DNA of 64,000 nucleotides from Streptomyces sp. CNH099. GTDB taxonomy: Bacteria > Actinomycetota > Actinomycetes > Streptomycetales > Streptomycetaceae. The stretch is taken from positions 107,805 through 171,804 of the forward strand of contig AZWL01000015.1 of the NCBI GenBank assembly GCA_000514715.1, written 5' to 3'. A program made the translations under genes and the position numbers. The notes beneath the pieces were generated by a model. It ran no database searches and was not told the DNA's origin. It saw only the letters and a program-made list of their open reading frames with translations. Shown piece by piece: positions 46,324 through 54,536 of the stretch (position 1 is the first letter of the stretch; every line of letters begins with the position of its first letter).

Positions 46324-47169
46324 TCAGCAATCAAACTCTGAGCGACAGATAGTCGCCCACTCCGCAAGTCGATCCCGCGCATTCTCACCAAAGAGTGCGA
46401 AGCGCTCGAAGCGGGAAAATTCGTCCAGGTACGTGGCTACATCGCGCCGGTCACGAAAGATCAGCGCTCCAGTAGAGACCTCGACAGTCGCCACGTGGTC
46501 ATCGTATATCGTGAACACGTTAAGGGGGCCAGGCTTGACCTCGGCTCCCACGGGAATGACTCCGATGCGAACGTTCGGAAGACGGGACAGCGACACTAGG
46601 CGGTCGATTTGGACCGCCAGAGCACCTGCCGGGATCAAGGGCCAGCGAACAGCCTGCTCGGTCAGAATGAAGGTGAAGCGCTTGGCAGGATCGTACAGGA
46701 TGGCCTGACGCTCCAACTTCTTCGCGATCGTCCTACTCACGTCGCTCGATTCGTCAGCGAGGCTCGCACGGACGTACTCAGGTGTTGCCAGTAGCCCCGT
46801 AATCATCGTAGGCAAAAAGTACCGAAACTCGGTCGATGCCTTCTCGAAGCCGGCCAGATCGTTCTGCCGCTTATCCAGGCCACGGCGCCGCAACGCCCAA
46901 TGGTCCTGCCACTCGGTGTTCGCCAGGCGCGCCAGCGCCGTCGTCTCGGAAATCATCTCGGGCGATGCGTCGAGAGCCCGAAGGATAAGCTCAACGTCCA
47001 CGAAGGTTGGTATGAACTTCCCGCCCTCGATGTTGCTGATCTTCGTTTGGCTCATATTGCAGCGCAAAGCGAGCCGAGTTTGTGTCCACCCGGCCCGCTT
47101 GCGTAGATCTTTGAGGGCTTCCGCTAGGTCAGATCTTCTCCGACCCAGTTCCTCAGGTTCAAAGGTCAA
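46324..47169 (-). CDS. XRE-family regulator with DUF5753
   Basis: 281 residues. N-terminal helix-turn-helix (LRKRAGWTQTRLALRCNMSQ, TKISNIEGGKFIP) followed by the DUF5753 ligand-like domain (FRYFLPTMITGLLATPEYVRA, FILTEQAVRWPL, NVRIGVIPVG). This pair is widespread in Streptomyces. The start is a TTG at 47169 that overlaps the DUF6879 stop by 11 bases; no ATG or GTG gives a better start. Last gene of a three-gene operon. Confidence 0.88.
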   Translation of the reverse strand: MTFEPEELGRRRSDLAEALKDLRKRAGWTQTRLALRCNMSQTKISNIEGGKFIPTFVDVELILRALDASPEMISETTALARLANTEWQDHWALRRRGLDKRQNDLAGFEKASTEFRYFLPTMITGLLATPEYVRASLADESSDVSRTIAKKLERQAILYDPAKRFTFILTEQAVRWPLIPAGALAVQIDRLVSLSRLPNVRIGVIPVGAEVKPGPLNVFTIYDDHVATVEVSTGALIFRDRRDVATYLDEFSRFERFALFGENARDRLAEWATICRSEFDC

Positions 47170-47683
47170 GACCCTTCACGTACTCCAAGTAGGGCAGAGA
47201 CGCCGCCACCGCGATCTGCTGATATTCAACGAATTTCGCGACGTCACCATCGTAGAGTTCTCGATTGATCTGCGTCCCGTCAGGCCTGTAGTTCATGAGA
47301 ACCACGGATTCCTGGTCGAACATCCAAAAGTCCTGGACACCTGCAAGCGGATTCGGCCTGTCCGTGACGTCAAGAATCCGGATATCGTCTCCTGCCCTGA
47401 CGTTCGCCTCGTAGTACTGCGAGAACTCAAATCGCAGATATTCCGACAGGGGACGGCTCACAATATGCACCCGCCCCTTCCGTTTTCCCTCACTCCGCAG
47501 CCGCTTCAGGTCGTCGGTGTACTCGTCGGAATGAGCGAGCGGATCGATTCGCTTACCACCACGCCACTCCTCCAGTTCTTCGGCCTCCTGGGGGACGAGG
47601 TATTGCGGCAGCGTCTCCAGCCGCCACGCCTCCGACCGGAAGTTGTTCATCCTGGCGCGCCAGGAGTCACCATCCAAGAGCAC
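47159..47683 (-). CDS. DUF6879 family protein
   Basis: 174 residues. Recognised by WRLETLPQYLVPQEAEELEE and IVSRPLSEYLRFEF, followed by AGDDIRILDVTDRPNPLAGV and DFWMFDQESVVLMNY, as in DUF6879 proteins next to XRE genes in Streptomyces. The GTG at 47683 has GGGAGG eight bases upstream, giving the expected VLLDGDSW start, and lies within the end of the 75-residue gene. Function unknown; its fixed partnership suggests a two-protein module with the regulator. Confidence 0.82.
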   Translation of the reverse strand: MLLDGDSWRARMNNFRSEAWRLETLPQYLVPQEAEELEEWRGGKRIDPLAHSDEYTDDLKRLRSEGKRKGRVHIVSRPLSEYLRFEFSQYYEANVRAGDDIRILDVTDRPNPLAGVQDFWMFDQESVVLMNYRPDGTQINRELYDGDVAKFVEYQQIAVAASLPYLEYVKGLDL

Positions 47684-47894
47684 GAACGGCCTCCCGCAAC
47701 GTCTCCTCCGGGATCTCAACCAGCGACTCGCCCTCCGGCGCGTCGAAAGCCCCAGAGACGGCGCCCTGCACCACGAACGACCCGGAGGCGGTCCGGTAGA
47801 CGTTCGGGCAGTCGTCCTTGCCGCACGGCGGGGCGTCGAGGCCGTCGCTTCCGTTCGCGCTCGGGGTGAGCCTGATGAGGTCTTCGCGTGCCAT
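47667..47894 (-). CDS. Small protein upstream of DUF6879 (first gene of the XRE operon)
   Basis: 75 residues, acidic. It has a Cys pair in PPCGKDDCPNVYRT and the segment SFVVQGAVSGAF, ending EETLREAVRALGW. Small proteins of this type commonly precede DUF6879 or XRE/DUF5753 genes in Streptomyces; I do not know a function. The ATG at 47894 is preceded by GAGGGG. It overlaps DUF6879 by 17 bases. Confidence 0.8.
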   Translation of the reverse strand: MAREDLIRLTPSANGSDGLDAPPCGKDDCPNVYRTASGSFVVQGAVSGAFDAPEGESLVEIPEETLREAVRALGW

Positions 47895-48235
47895 GTCGAA
47901 ACCCCTCGTTGCCGACCCCGGTCGGGGCCTGGTGAGTACGACGGTACGAGGAGCGGGCGCGGCCGTCTATGCGGCATCACCGATATTCACGTTGTCGGGT
48001 AAGGATCTTGAGTCGTGGCCTTCGCCGACGGGCCCCAACGCAGAGTGGTCGGCCGCCTGCAGCCCATGATCTTTACCCGACTACGCGAATCTTCCTGGCG
48101 CTCGATCTGGGCCCGGTAGAACCATGGTGGGCAGGAAATCGAGGCGCATCCATGCCCGGGCGGGTTGGCCCGAATGCGGCTGAGTTTCCAGACCGGGCCC
48201 CGTAAACACCGCGAATCTGGGATGAGGGCACCTCC
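47895..48235. other. 341-base gap with 14-bp inverted repeat (MITE-like)
   Basis: Between the divergent operon and the peptide gene lie inverted repeats gtcgggtaaggatc (47994-48007) and gatctttacccgac (48068-48081), matching at 13 of 14 positions and enclosing 60 bases, so the whole 88-base unit resembles a miniature inverted-repeat element. The rest holds promoters; no gene was found. Confidence 0.5.
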
Positions 48236-48358
48236 ATGCCAAAAATCGAAGAGTTCGCCATTCTCCGGAACGGCGGAGACGACGACAAGCCCGATAACAC
48301 GGATATCGAGGATGGCGACGGCAAGGGCGGCTCAGGCTCCCCCGGCCACAGCCGCTGA
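48236..48358 (+). CDS. 40-residue acidic peptide, possible RiPP precursor
   Basis: Too short for usual gene calls. It begins MPKIEEFAILRNGG, continues with an Asp-rich centre (DDDKPDNTDIEDGDGK) and ends in GGSGSPGHSR. An N-terminal helix-like leader, a Gly-Gly, and a charged tail with only two arginines (positions 11 and 40) resemble a ribosomal peptide precursor. GGGATGAGGG lies 9-18 bases upstream. It is followed at 48428, after a hairpin, by an arginase-fold enzyme. Being a precursor is inference from layout; it could instead be an unrelated small protein. Confidence 0.6.
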   Translation: MPKIEEFAILRNGGDDDKPDNTDIEDGDGKGGSGSPGHSR

Positions 48359-48380
48359 TCCACCCTCACACGTTCAGTCC

Positions 48381-48394
48381 CCGGCTTCAGCCGG
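48381..48394 (+). promoter_or_regulatory. Hairpin between peptide gene and arginase-like gene
   Basis: ccggc-ttca-gccgg lies 22 bases after the peptide stop. It could act as a weak attenuator giving more peptide than enzyme, as in many RiPP operons; this is speculative. Confidence 0.35.
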
Positions 48395-48427
48395 AGGGCC
48401 GTCACCGTGCACAGATAGGTTCCGCCC

Positions 48428-49159
48428 ATGGATCTGCTCGTGGTCGACTGGGACTACTTCTTCCCTACACCCACAGCTGGTGCACCCCTCGGCTCGCACG
48501 ATGAACTGTTCGCCTGGCCTGCGGCCGAGGATCCGATGTTCGTCGAGGCTATTTGGCTCAACCGCGTACGGCCTTTCATGGAGCAGGGCCTGCCCCTCCC
48601 AAGCTGCGAGGGCTGGCAGGGCTTCTGGGACCGGTTCGACTTCTCCCCCGATGCCTGGCTCCTCTACGCCGACTCGAACGCATGGGCCGGGCAGCTCTTC
48701 CCCTCCGACGTCGGAGGCGAAGGCCCCTGGGACAGCGTCCACCTGTACGACGCTCACCACGACTGCGGCTACAAGCCGAACGACACCACGTTCGATGAGT
48801 GGAAGACCAAGGGTGCGATCACCGCAGAGAACTGGATGCTGACCCACTACTGGGCAGGGTCCAAGCTGTTCGTTCACCTGCCGCCCTGGCGCGAGTCCAT
48901 GTCCCGGCCTGCCGAGGCCCCGTTGATCCCGGTGCGCATGGAGATCGACGACGGATTCCGGAGGCCGGCCTTGGCCTACAGCATGGTCTTCGTCTGCCGC
49001 TCCGGGGCTTGGGTGCCCCCGTGGAACGACGACCAGTTTGACGCCTTCATCCGCGCCTGCCCGGTCAAGCGCCAGGCCGTCCACCCGCAGAACATGTGGC
49101 GCCACCCACGGGACGACGTGGTCTCGATGGCCAGGATCAGAGCCCAGCGCCGGAGCTGA
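48428..49159 (+). CDS. UPF0489-like arginase-fold protein (putative peptide arginase)
   Basis: 243 residues. The N-terminus LLVVDWDYFFPTP and the central VHLYDAHHDCGYKPND give acidic and histidine residues in the arrangement of the ureohydrolase/UPF0489 fold (DxD and DAHxD metal motifs). Members of this fold include enzymes that convert arginine to ornithine inside ribosomal peptides. A preceding 40-residue peptide gene on the same strand supports a peptide-modifying role. Alternatives are a free-standing hydrolase of unknown substrate. The ATG at 48428 is fixed by the conserved start. No transporter or second maturase is visible nearby. Confidence 0.7.
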   Translation: MDLLVVDWDYFFPTPTAGAPLGSHDELFAWPAAEDPMFVEAIWLNRVRPFMEQGLPLPSCEGWQGFWDRFDFSPDAWLLYADSNAWAGQLFPSDVGGEGPWDSVHLYDAHHDCGYKPNDTTFDEWKTKGAITAENWMLTHYWAGSKLFVHLPPWRESMSRPAEAPLIPVRMEIDDGFRRPALAYSMVFVCRSGAWVPPWNDDQFDAFIRACPVKRQAVHPQNMWRHPRDDVVSMARIRAQRRS

Positions 49160-49261
49160 AAAGCGCATCGGCCCCGCGCAGCCGGGCGGCCTCGCCCCTC
49201 CGACGCCGCGGCGACGCGGAAGAGTCCCGCCGGCGGGCAGGGCTCGCGTGTGCGCGCATTC

Positions 49262-50548
49262 TCAAGCGCGGGGTGCGACCTTCGTCAGGCCGTTGATGAT
49301 GCGGTCCATCGCGTCGCCGCCCTGCGGGTCCGTGAGGTTCGCCAGGAGCTTCAGGGTGAAGCGCATCAGCACCGGGTGCGTCAGGCCGCGCTCGGTGGCG
49401 AGCTTCATCACCTTCGGGTTGCCGATGAGGCGGACGAAGGCGCGGCCCAGCTGGTAGTAGCCGCCGTAGGTGTCCTTGAGCACCTTCGGGTAGCGGTGCA
49501 GCGCCAGCTCCCGCTGGGCGTACGTCGCGCGGCCGTGGGCCTGCACGACGACGTCCGCGACGATCTGGCCGGACTCCATCGCGTACGCGATGCCCTCGCC
49601 GTTGAACGGGTTGACCATGCCGCCGGCGTCGCCGACGAGCAGCAGGCCGCGGTCGTAGTGCGGCTGGCGGTTGAACGCCATCGGCAGGGCGGCGCCGCGG
49701 ATGGGGCCGGTCATGTTGTCCGGGGTGTAGCCCCACTCCTCCGGCATCGAGGCGCACCACGCCTTGAGCACGTCCCGCCAGTCCAGCTCCTTGAAGGCGG
49801 ACGAGGAGTTCAGGATGCCGAGGCCCACGTTGGACGTGCCGTCGCCCATGCCGAAGACCCAGCCGTAGCCCGGCAGCAGCCGGTCCTCCGGGCCGCGCTT
49901 GTCCCACAGCTCCAGCCAGGACTCCAGATAGTCGTCCTCGTGCCGCGGGGAGGTGAAGTACGTCCGCACGGCCACGCCCATCGGGCGCTTCTCGTTGCGG
50001 TGCAGGCCCATGGCCAGCGAGAGCCGCGAGGAGTTGCCGTCGGCGGCGATGACGAGCGGGGCGTGGAAGGTGACGGGCGTCTTCTCCTCGCCGAGCCTGG
50101 CGTGCACGCCGGTGATGCGGCCGGTGCGCTCGTCGATGATCGGCTGGCCGACGTTGCACCGCTCGTACAGCCGCGCGCCGGCCTTCTGCGCCTGCTGGGC
50201 GAGCTGCTGGTCGAAGTCGTCGCGCTTGCGCACCAGCCCGTAGTCCGGGTATGCCGCCAGCTCCGGCCAGTCGAGCTGCAGCCGGTTGCCCCCGGCGATG
50301 ATCCGCAGGCCCTTGTTCCGCAGCCAGCCGGCCTCCTCGGACACGTCGATGCCCATGGCGACGAGCTGCTTGGTGGCCCGCGGCGTGAGCCCGTCGCCGC
50401 AGACCTTCTCGCGGGGGAACGCCGTCTTCTCCAGGAGCAGGACGTCGAGTCCGGCCTTGGCCAGGTAGTACGCGGTCGTCGAGCCGGCCGGCCCGGCCCC
50501 GACGACGATCACATCGGCACTGCGGGTGGACTCAGAGGCGTCGGTCAC
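49262..50548 (-). CDS. menJ: Geranylgeranyl-reductase-family FAD oxidoreductase (MenJ-like)
   Basis: 428 residues. The FAD site VIVVGAGPAGSTTAYYLA at the N-terminus, CGDGLTPRA and the second FAD motif GLLLVGDAGGMVNPFNGEGI are clear. In actinobacteria this family includes MenJ, which saturates one isoprene unit of menaquinone; location beside menG and mqnC supports that. The start is a GTG at 50548. A role in archaeal-type lipids is unlikely here. The gene symbol is by analogy. Confidence 0.85.
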   Translation of the reverse strand: MTDASESTRSADVIVVGAGPAGSTTAYYLAKAGLDVLLLEKTAFPREKVCGDGLTPRATKQLVAMGIDVSEEAGWLRNKGLRIIAGGNRLQLDWPELAAYPDYGLVRKRDDFDQQLAQQAQKAGARLYERCNVGQPIIDERTGRITGVHARLGEEKTPVTFHAPLVIAADGNSSRLSLAMGLHRNEKRPMGVAVRTYFTSPRHEDDYLESWLELWDKRGPEDRLLPGYGWVFGMGDGTSNVGLGILNSSSAFKELDWRDVLKAWCASMPEEWGYTPDNMTGPIRGAALPMAFNRQPHYDRGLLLVGDAGGMVNPFNGEGIAYAMESGQIVADVVVQAHGRATYAQRELALHRYPKVLKDTYGGYYQLGRAFVRLIGNPKVMKLATERGLTHPVLMRFTLKLLANLTDPQGGDAMDRIINGLTKVAPRA

Positions 50549-50642
50549 GGCGGCTCCCAGGTAACGCGGTCGTTCCCCGAAGTCTAAGTGCCGCCCCCGG
50601 CACCCCCGCGCGCGGCCCGGCCCGGGCCCCCGGGTCCCCGGC

Positions 50643-51338
50643 TCAGCTCGGGGCGTGGGCGCGGTGCAGGGCCACGATGCCGCCGGTGAGGTTGCGCCAG
50701 GCCGGGCGGGTCCAGCCGGCGGCGGCGAGCCGGGCGGCCAGCGCCGGCTGGTCCGGCCAGGCGCGGATGGACTCGGCGAGGTAGACGTACGCGTCCGGGC
50801 TGCTGCTCACCCGCTCCGCGACCGGCGGCAGCGCGCGCATCAGGTACTCCGTGTAGACGGTGCGGAAGGGTGCCCAGGTGGGATGCGAGAACTCGCAGAT
50901 CACCAGCCGGCCGCCCGGCCGCGTCACCCGCCGCATCTCGCGCAGCGCCGCGTCGGTCTCCTGCACGTTCCGCAGCCCGAAGGAGATCGTCACCGCGTCG
51001 AAGACGCCGTCCGCGAACGGCAGCCGCGTCGCGTCCCCCGCCGTCAGCGGCAGCCGCGGGTGGCGCCGCCTGCCCTCGCGCAGCATCCCCAGCGAGAAGT
51101 CGCACGGCACCACGTACGCCCCCGCCGCCGCGAACGGCAGCGACGACGTGCCCGTACCCGCCGCCAGGTCCAGCACCCGCTGCCCCGGCCGCGCGTCGAC
51201 CGCGCGGGCGACCGCCCTGCGCCACAGCCGCGCCTGGCCGAGGGAGAGGACGTCGTTGGTGAGGTCGTACTTCGCGGCGACGTCGTCGAACATCGCCGCC
51301 ACCTCGTGCGGCTCCTTCTCCAGGGTCGCGCGCGTCAC
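50643..51338 (-). CDS. menG: Demethylmenaquinone methyltransferase
   Basis: SAM-dependent C-methyltransferase for the last step of menaquinone synthesis, 231 residues. Signature stretches: FDDVAAKYDLTNDVLSLGQ, the SAM motif VLDLAAGTGTSSLPFA, ISFGLRNVQETDAALREM and RVTRPGGRLVICEFSHP. The GTG at 51338 overlaps the mqnC stop (GTGA). UbiE/MenG family; menaquinone is the quinone of this host. Confidence 0.93.
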   Translation of the reverse strand: MTRATLEKEPHEVAAMFDDVAAKYDLTNDVLSLGQARLWRRAVARAVDARPGQRVLDLAAGTGTSSLPFAAAGAYVVPCDFSLGMLREGRRRHPRLPLTAGDATRLPFADGVFDAVTISFGLRNVQETDAALREMRRVTRPGGRLVICEFSHPTWAPFRTVYTEYLMRALPPVAERVSSSPDAYVYLAESIRAWPDQPALAARLAAAGWTRPAWRNLTGGIVALHRAHAPS

Positions 51339-52531
51339 CGGTCGGCCTCCACCAGCGTCAGCTCCGGGTGCGCCGTGCCGCCGTCGATGGCGGTGGACGA
51401 CAGGTGCGACACGACGCGGTCGTCCACGGGGTCGTGCGCCGGGTCGTCGTGCACCACGAGGTGCTCGTACGTCGTCGAACGCTGCGCCGGCACCCGGTCG
51501 GCGCCGCGGATCATCTCGATGATCTCGCGCAGGTTCGAGCGGTGCCGCGCGCCCGCGGAGGAGACCACGTTCTCCTCCAGCATCACCGAGCCGAGGTCGT
51601 CCGCGCCGTAGTGCAGCGTCAGCTGGCCGACGTCCTTGCCGGTGGTCAGCCAGGAGCCCTGGATGTGCGCGACGTTGTCGAGGAAGATCCGGGCGACGGC
51701 GATCATCCGCAGGTACTCCAGCGTGGTCGCCTGGGTGCGGCCCTTCAGCTTGTTGTTCTCCGGCTGGTACGTGTACGGGATGAAGGCCCGGAAGCCGCCG
51801 GTGCGGTCCTGCACGTCGCGGATCATCCGCAGGTGCTCGATCCGCTCGGCGTTCGTCTCGCCCGTGCCCATCAGCATCGTGGACGTCGACTCCACGCCCA
51901 GACCGTGCGCGGTCTCCATGATCTCCAGCCACCGCTCGCCGCTCTCCTTGAGAGGTGCGATGGCCTGCCGCGCCCGCGCCGGGAGCAGCTCGGCGCCGGC
52001 GCCGGCGAAGGAGTCGAGCCCGGCGGCGTGGATGCGGCGGATGGCGTCCTCGGCGGTGGTGCCGGAGATACGGGCCATGTGCTCGACCTCGGAGGCGCCG
52101 AGGGAGTGGATGACCAGCTGCGGGTACGCCTTCTTGATCGCGGAGAAGTGCTCTTCGTAGTACTCCACGCCGAAGTCGGGGTGGTGGCCGCCCTGGAACA
52201 TGATCTGCGTGCCGCCGAGCCGCACGGTCTCCTCGCAGCGGCGCAGGATGTCGTCCAGGCCGCGGGTCCAGCCCTTGTCCTGCGCGGTGGGCGGGGCGTA
52301 GAAGGCGCAGAACTTGCAGGCGGTGACGCAGACGTTCGTGTAGTTGATGTTGCGCTCGATGATGTACGTCGCGATGTGCTCGGCGCCGGCGTAGCGGCGG
52401 CGGCGCACGGCGTCGGCGGCGGCGCCCAGCGCGTGCAGCGGGGCCGAGCGGTACAGGTCGAGGGCCTCGCCGGGGGTGACGCGGCCGCCCGCGGCGGCGC
52501 GGTCCAGGACTGCCTGCAGATCGGTGGTCAC
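51335..52531 (-). CDS. mqnC: Cyclic dehypoxanthinylfutalosine synthase (radical SAM)
   Basis: Radical SAM enzyme of the futalosine route, 398 residues. The cluster motif is CVTACKFCAFY (CxxxCxxC). GGTQIMFQGGHHPDFG, STMLMGTGETNAERI and FIPYTYQPENNKLKG are diagnostic for MqnC. The GTG at 52531 has GGAAGGGG upstream and gives the normal length; the frame open further upstream is not needed. It confirms that menaquinone is made through futalosine. Confidence 0.95.
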   Translation of the reverse strand: MTTDLQAVLDRAAAGGRVTPGEALDLYRSAPLHALGAAADAVRRRRYAGAEHIATYIIERNINYTNVCVTACKFCAFYAPPTAQDKGWTRGLDDILRRCEETVRLGGTQIMFQGGHHPDFGVEYYEEHFSAIKKAYPQLVIHSLGASEVEHMARISGTTAEDAIRRIHAAGLDSFAGAGAELLPARARQAIAPLKESGERWLEIMETAHGLGVESTSTMLMGTGETNAERIEHLRMIRDVQDRTGGFRAFIPYTYQPENNKLKGRTQATTLEYLRMIAVARIFLDNVAHIQGSWLTTGKDVGQLTLHYGADDLGSVMLEENVVSSAGARHRSNLREIIEMIRGADRVPAQRSTTYEHLVVHDDPAHDPVDDRVVSHLSSTAIDGGTAHPELTLVEADR

Positions 52532-52681
52532 GGTGACCGGCCCCTTCCGCGAGTGGTGCGTACGAGCGAACACCAGCCTACGCGGAGCAGGCCGCCCGCT
52601 CCGGCCGGGCCTCTCCCCGCTCCTCCCCCGCCTCTCCCGGGCCTCTCCCGTTCCCCTCCCGTTCCTCTCCCGGGCTCGTAC

Positions 52682-54427
52682 TCAGCCGGCGCTCTTCGTC
52701 AGCGTCGAGCGCGGGTTGCCCGAGGCTTCCGCGTCGGAGCGGTACTCGATCGTCGTGCCGCCCTTGTGGGTCAGCGTGACCGTCGCCTCGCCGGAGGCGC
52801 AGACGCCCGCGGAGTTCTTCCGCGCCGGGTCGTCCTCCTCGTGCAGGGTGAGGGTGGTGCCGGTGGCGGCGGTGAGCTTGGCGCGGCTGTAGCAGTGCGC
52901 GACGTCGTAGACGGAGTAGTCGAAGTACGCGACGTACTCGCCCTTCCCGCCCGGCTTGATCTCCACGCTGACGTCGCCGTTCGGTACGCCGTTCTCCTGG
53001 AGGATCCCGCCCTCCCAGGCGCCGACGAACTTCTCCGGCACGGCGCCCGTCTCCGTGCCCTCGGTGGGCTCCGGGGAAGGGCTGGCGGTCGCCCCGCCGG
53101 AGTCGCCGCCGGAGCCGTTGCCGTTGCCGTTGCCGGTGGGGCCGCCGGTGGTGTCCCCGGCCCGCGGGCTGTCGCCGTCGTCGTCCAGCAGTCCGGGTAC
53201 GACGAGCAGGCCGAGCATCAGCGCCGCCAGGGCGCCGGCGACGGAGAGCACCAGGGTGCAGCTGAACCGCCGCGAGCGCAGGCCGACTTCCGCCCGGCGC
53301 TCGGGCGCCGTCGCCGCGGCGGCCCCGAGGGCGGCGGATGCGCCGGCCGCTGGGCTGCCGGCGGGCCCGGCGCCCGGCCCGTCCGGCGGCGCCTCCGCAC
53401 CCGTCGCCGCCCCGTCCAGCACCGGCGGCGGCCCGAACGCCCCCGGGCCGTACTCCGCCGACTGCAGCGGCACCGGCCCCGACGGCGGCCCGTCGCCGCC
53501 CCGCTCCGCCGCGGCCGGCGGCTCCGCCTCCACCGCCAGCAGCTCCACCGCACGCCGGCTGATCTGCTCCGTGACCGGCGGCGGCAGCCATCCGGACCGT
53601 ACGAGAGGCGCCGCCTCGCCGCCCCCCGCCAGCCCGCGCACCAGCTCCGCCGGCGCCGGCCGCGCCGCCGGGTCCTTCGCCAGGCACGCCGCGGCCAGCT
53701 CGCGCAGCTCGCCCGTCATGTCGTGCAGCTGCGGCTCCTCGTGGACCACCAGGTAGAGCAGGGTGGGCGCGCTGTCGCCCGGGAACGGCGGCTGCCCGGT
53801 GGCGGCGAGGACGAGCACGGCGCCGAGGCTGAAGACGTCGCCGGCGCCGGTGACGGGCCGGCCGAGGATCTGCTCGGGCGACATGTAGCCGGGCGAGCCG
53901 ATCGAGGCGCCGGAGGCGGTCAGCGAGGCGGTGCCGTCGGTGGCGCGGGCGATGCCGAAGTCGATGAGCCGGGGGCCGTCGAGGGTCAGCAGGACGTTGG
54001 AGGGCTTGACGTCCCGGTGTACGAGCCCGAGCCCGTGCACCGCCGCCAGCGCCTCCGCAAGACCCGCGCCCAGGGGGCGCAGGGTCTCCTCGGGCAGCGG
54101 CCCGTGCTCGGCGACGGCCTGGCTCAGGCTGGGCCCGGCGACGTACGCGGTGGCCGCCCACGGCACGTCGTCGTCCGGCCCGGCGTCGAGCACCGGCGCG
54201 GTCCACGCGCCGCCGACGCGGCGCGCGGCCTCGACCTCGCGGCGGAAGCGGGCGCGGAACTCGTCGTCGTGCGCGAAGTGCGGGTGGACGACCTTGACGG
54301 CCACGGTGGCGCCGCCGGGGCTGCGGCCGAGGAAGACCCGGCCCATGCCGCCGGAGCCGAGCCGGCCCAGCACCCGGTACGGCCCGACGACCTCGGGATC
54401 ACCGCTCTGCACCGGCTCCATCGACAC
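52682..54427 (-). CDS. Membrane-anchored Ser/Thr protein kinase
   Basis: Eukaryotic-type kinase, 581 residues. GRLGSGGMGRVFLGRS is the ATP loop, VAVKVVHPH holds the catalytic Lys, LVHRDVKPSNVLL the catalytic loop and RLIDFGIARAT the metal motif. A Pro/Ala/Gly-rich linker (~residues 290-370) leads to one transmembrane helix (~370-393) and an extracellular domain with Gly/Asn/Ser-rich spacer and a Cys-containing beta fold. The start is a GTG at 54427 (an in-frame ATG follows 2 codons later). It sits between mqnA and mqnC but has no obvious link to menaquinone. Confidence 0.92.
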   Translation of the reverse strand: MSMEPVQSGDPEVVGPYRVLGRLGSGGMGRVFLGRSPGGATVAVKVVHPHFAHDDEFRARFRREVEAARRVGGAWTAPVLDAGPDDDVPWAATAYVAGPSLSQAVAEHGPLPEETLRPLGAGLAEALAAVHGLGLVHRDVKPSNVLLTLDGPRLIDFGIARATDGTASLTASGASIGSPGYMSPEQILGRPVTGAGDVFSLGAVLVLAATGQPPFPGDSAPTLLYLVVHEEPQLHDMTGELRELAAACLAKDPAARPAPAELVRGLAGGGEAAPLVRSGWLPPPVTEQISRRAVELLAVEAEPPAAAERGGDGPPSGPVPLQSAEYGPGAFGPPPVLDGAATGAEAPPDGPGAGPAGSPAAGASAALGAAAATAPERRAEVGLRSRRFSCTLVLSVAGALAALMLGLLVVPGLLDDDGDSPRAGDTTGGPTGNGNGNGSGGDSGGATASPSPEPTEGTETGAVPEKFVGAWEGGILQENGVPNGDVSVEIKPGGKGEYVAYFDYSVYDVAHCYSRAKLTAATGTTLTLHEEDDPARKNSAGVCASGEATVTLTHKGGTTIEYRSDAEASGNPRSTLTKSAG

Positions 54428-54536
54428 CCCCCACGGCTCACTCCCCGGCCCTTCCCACGGCCGGTCGTGCGGGCTGTCGTAAGGGCTGTCGTACGGCCTT
54501 CCGTACGCGCCGCCACCACCGGCCGGCCGGCCCAGC

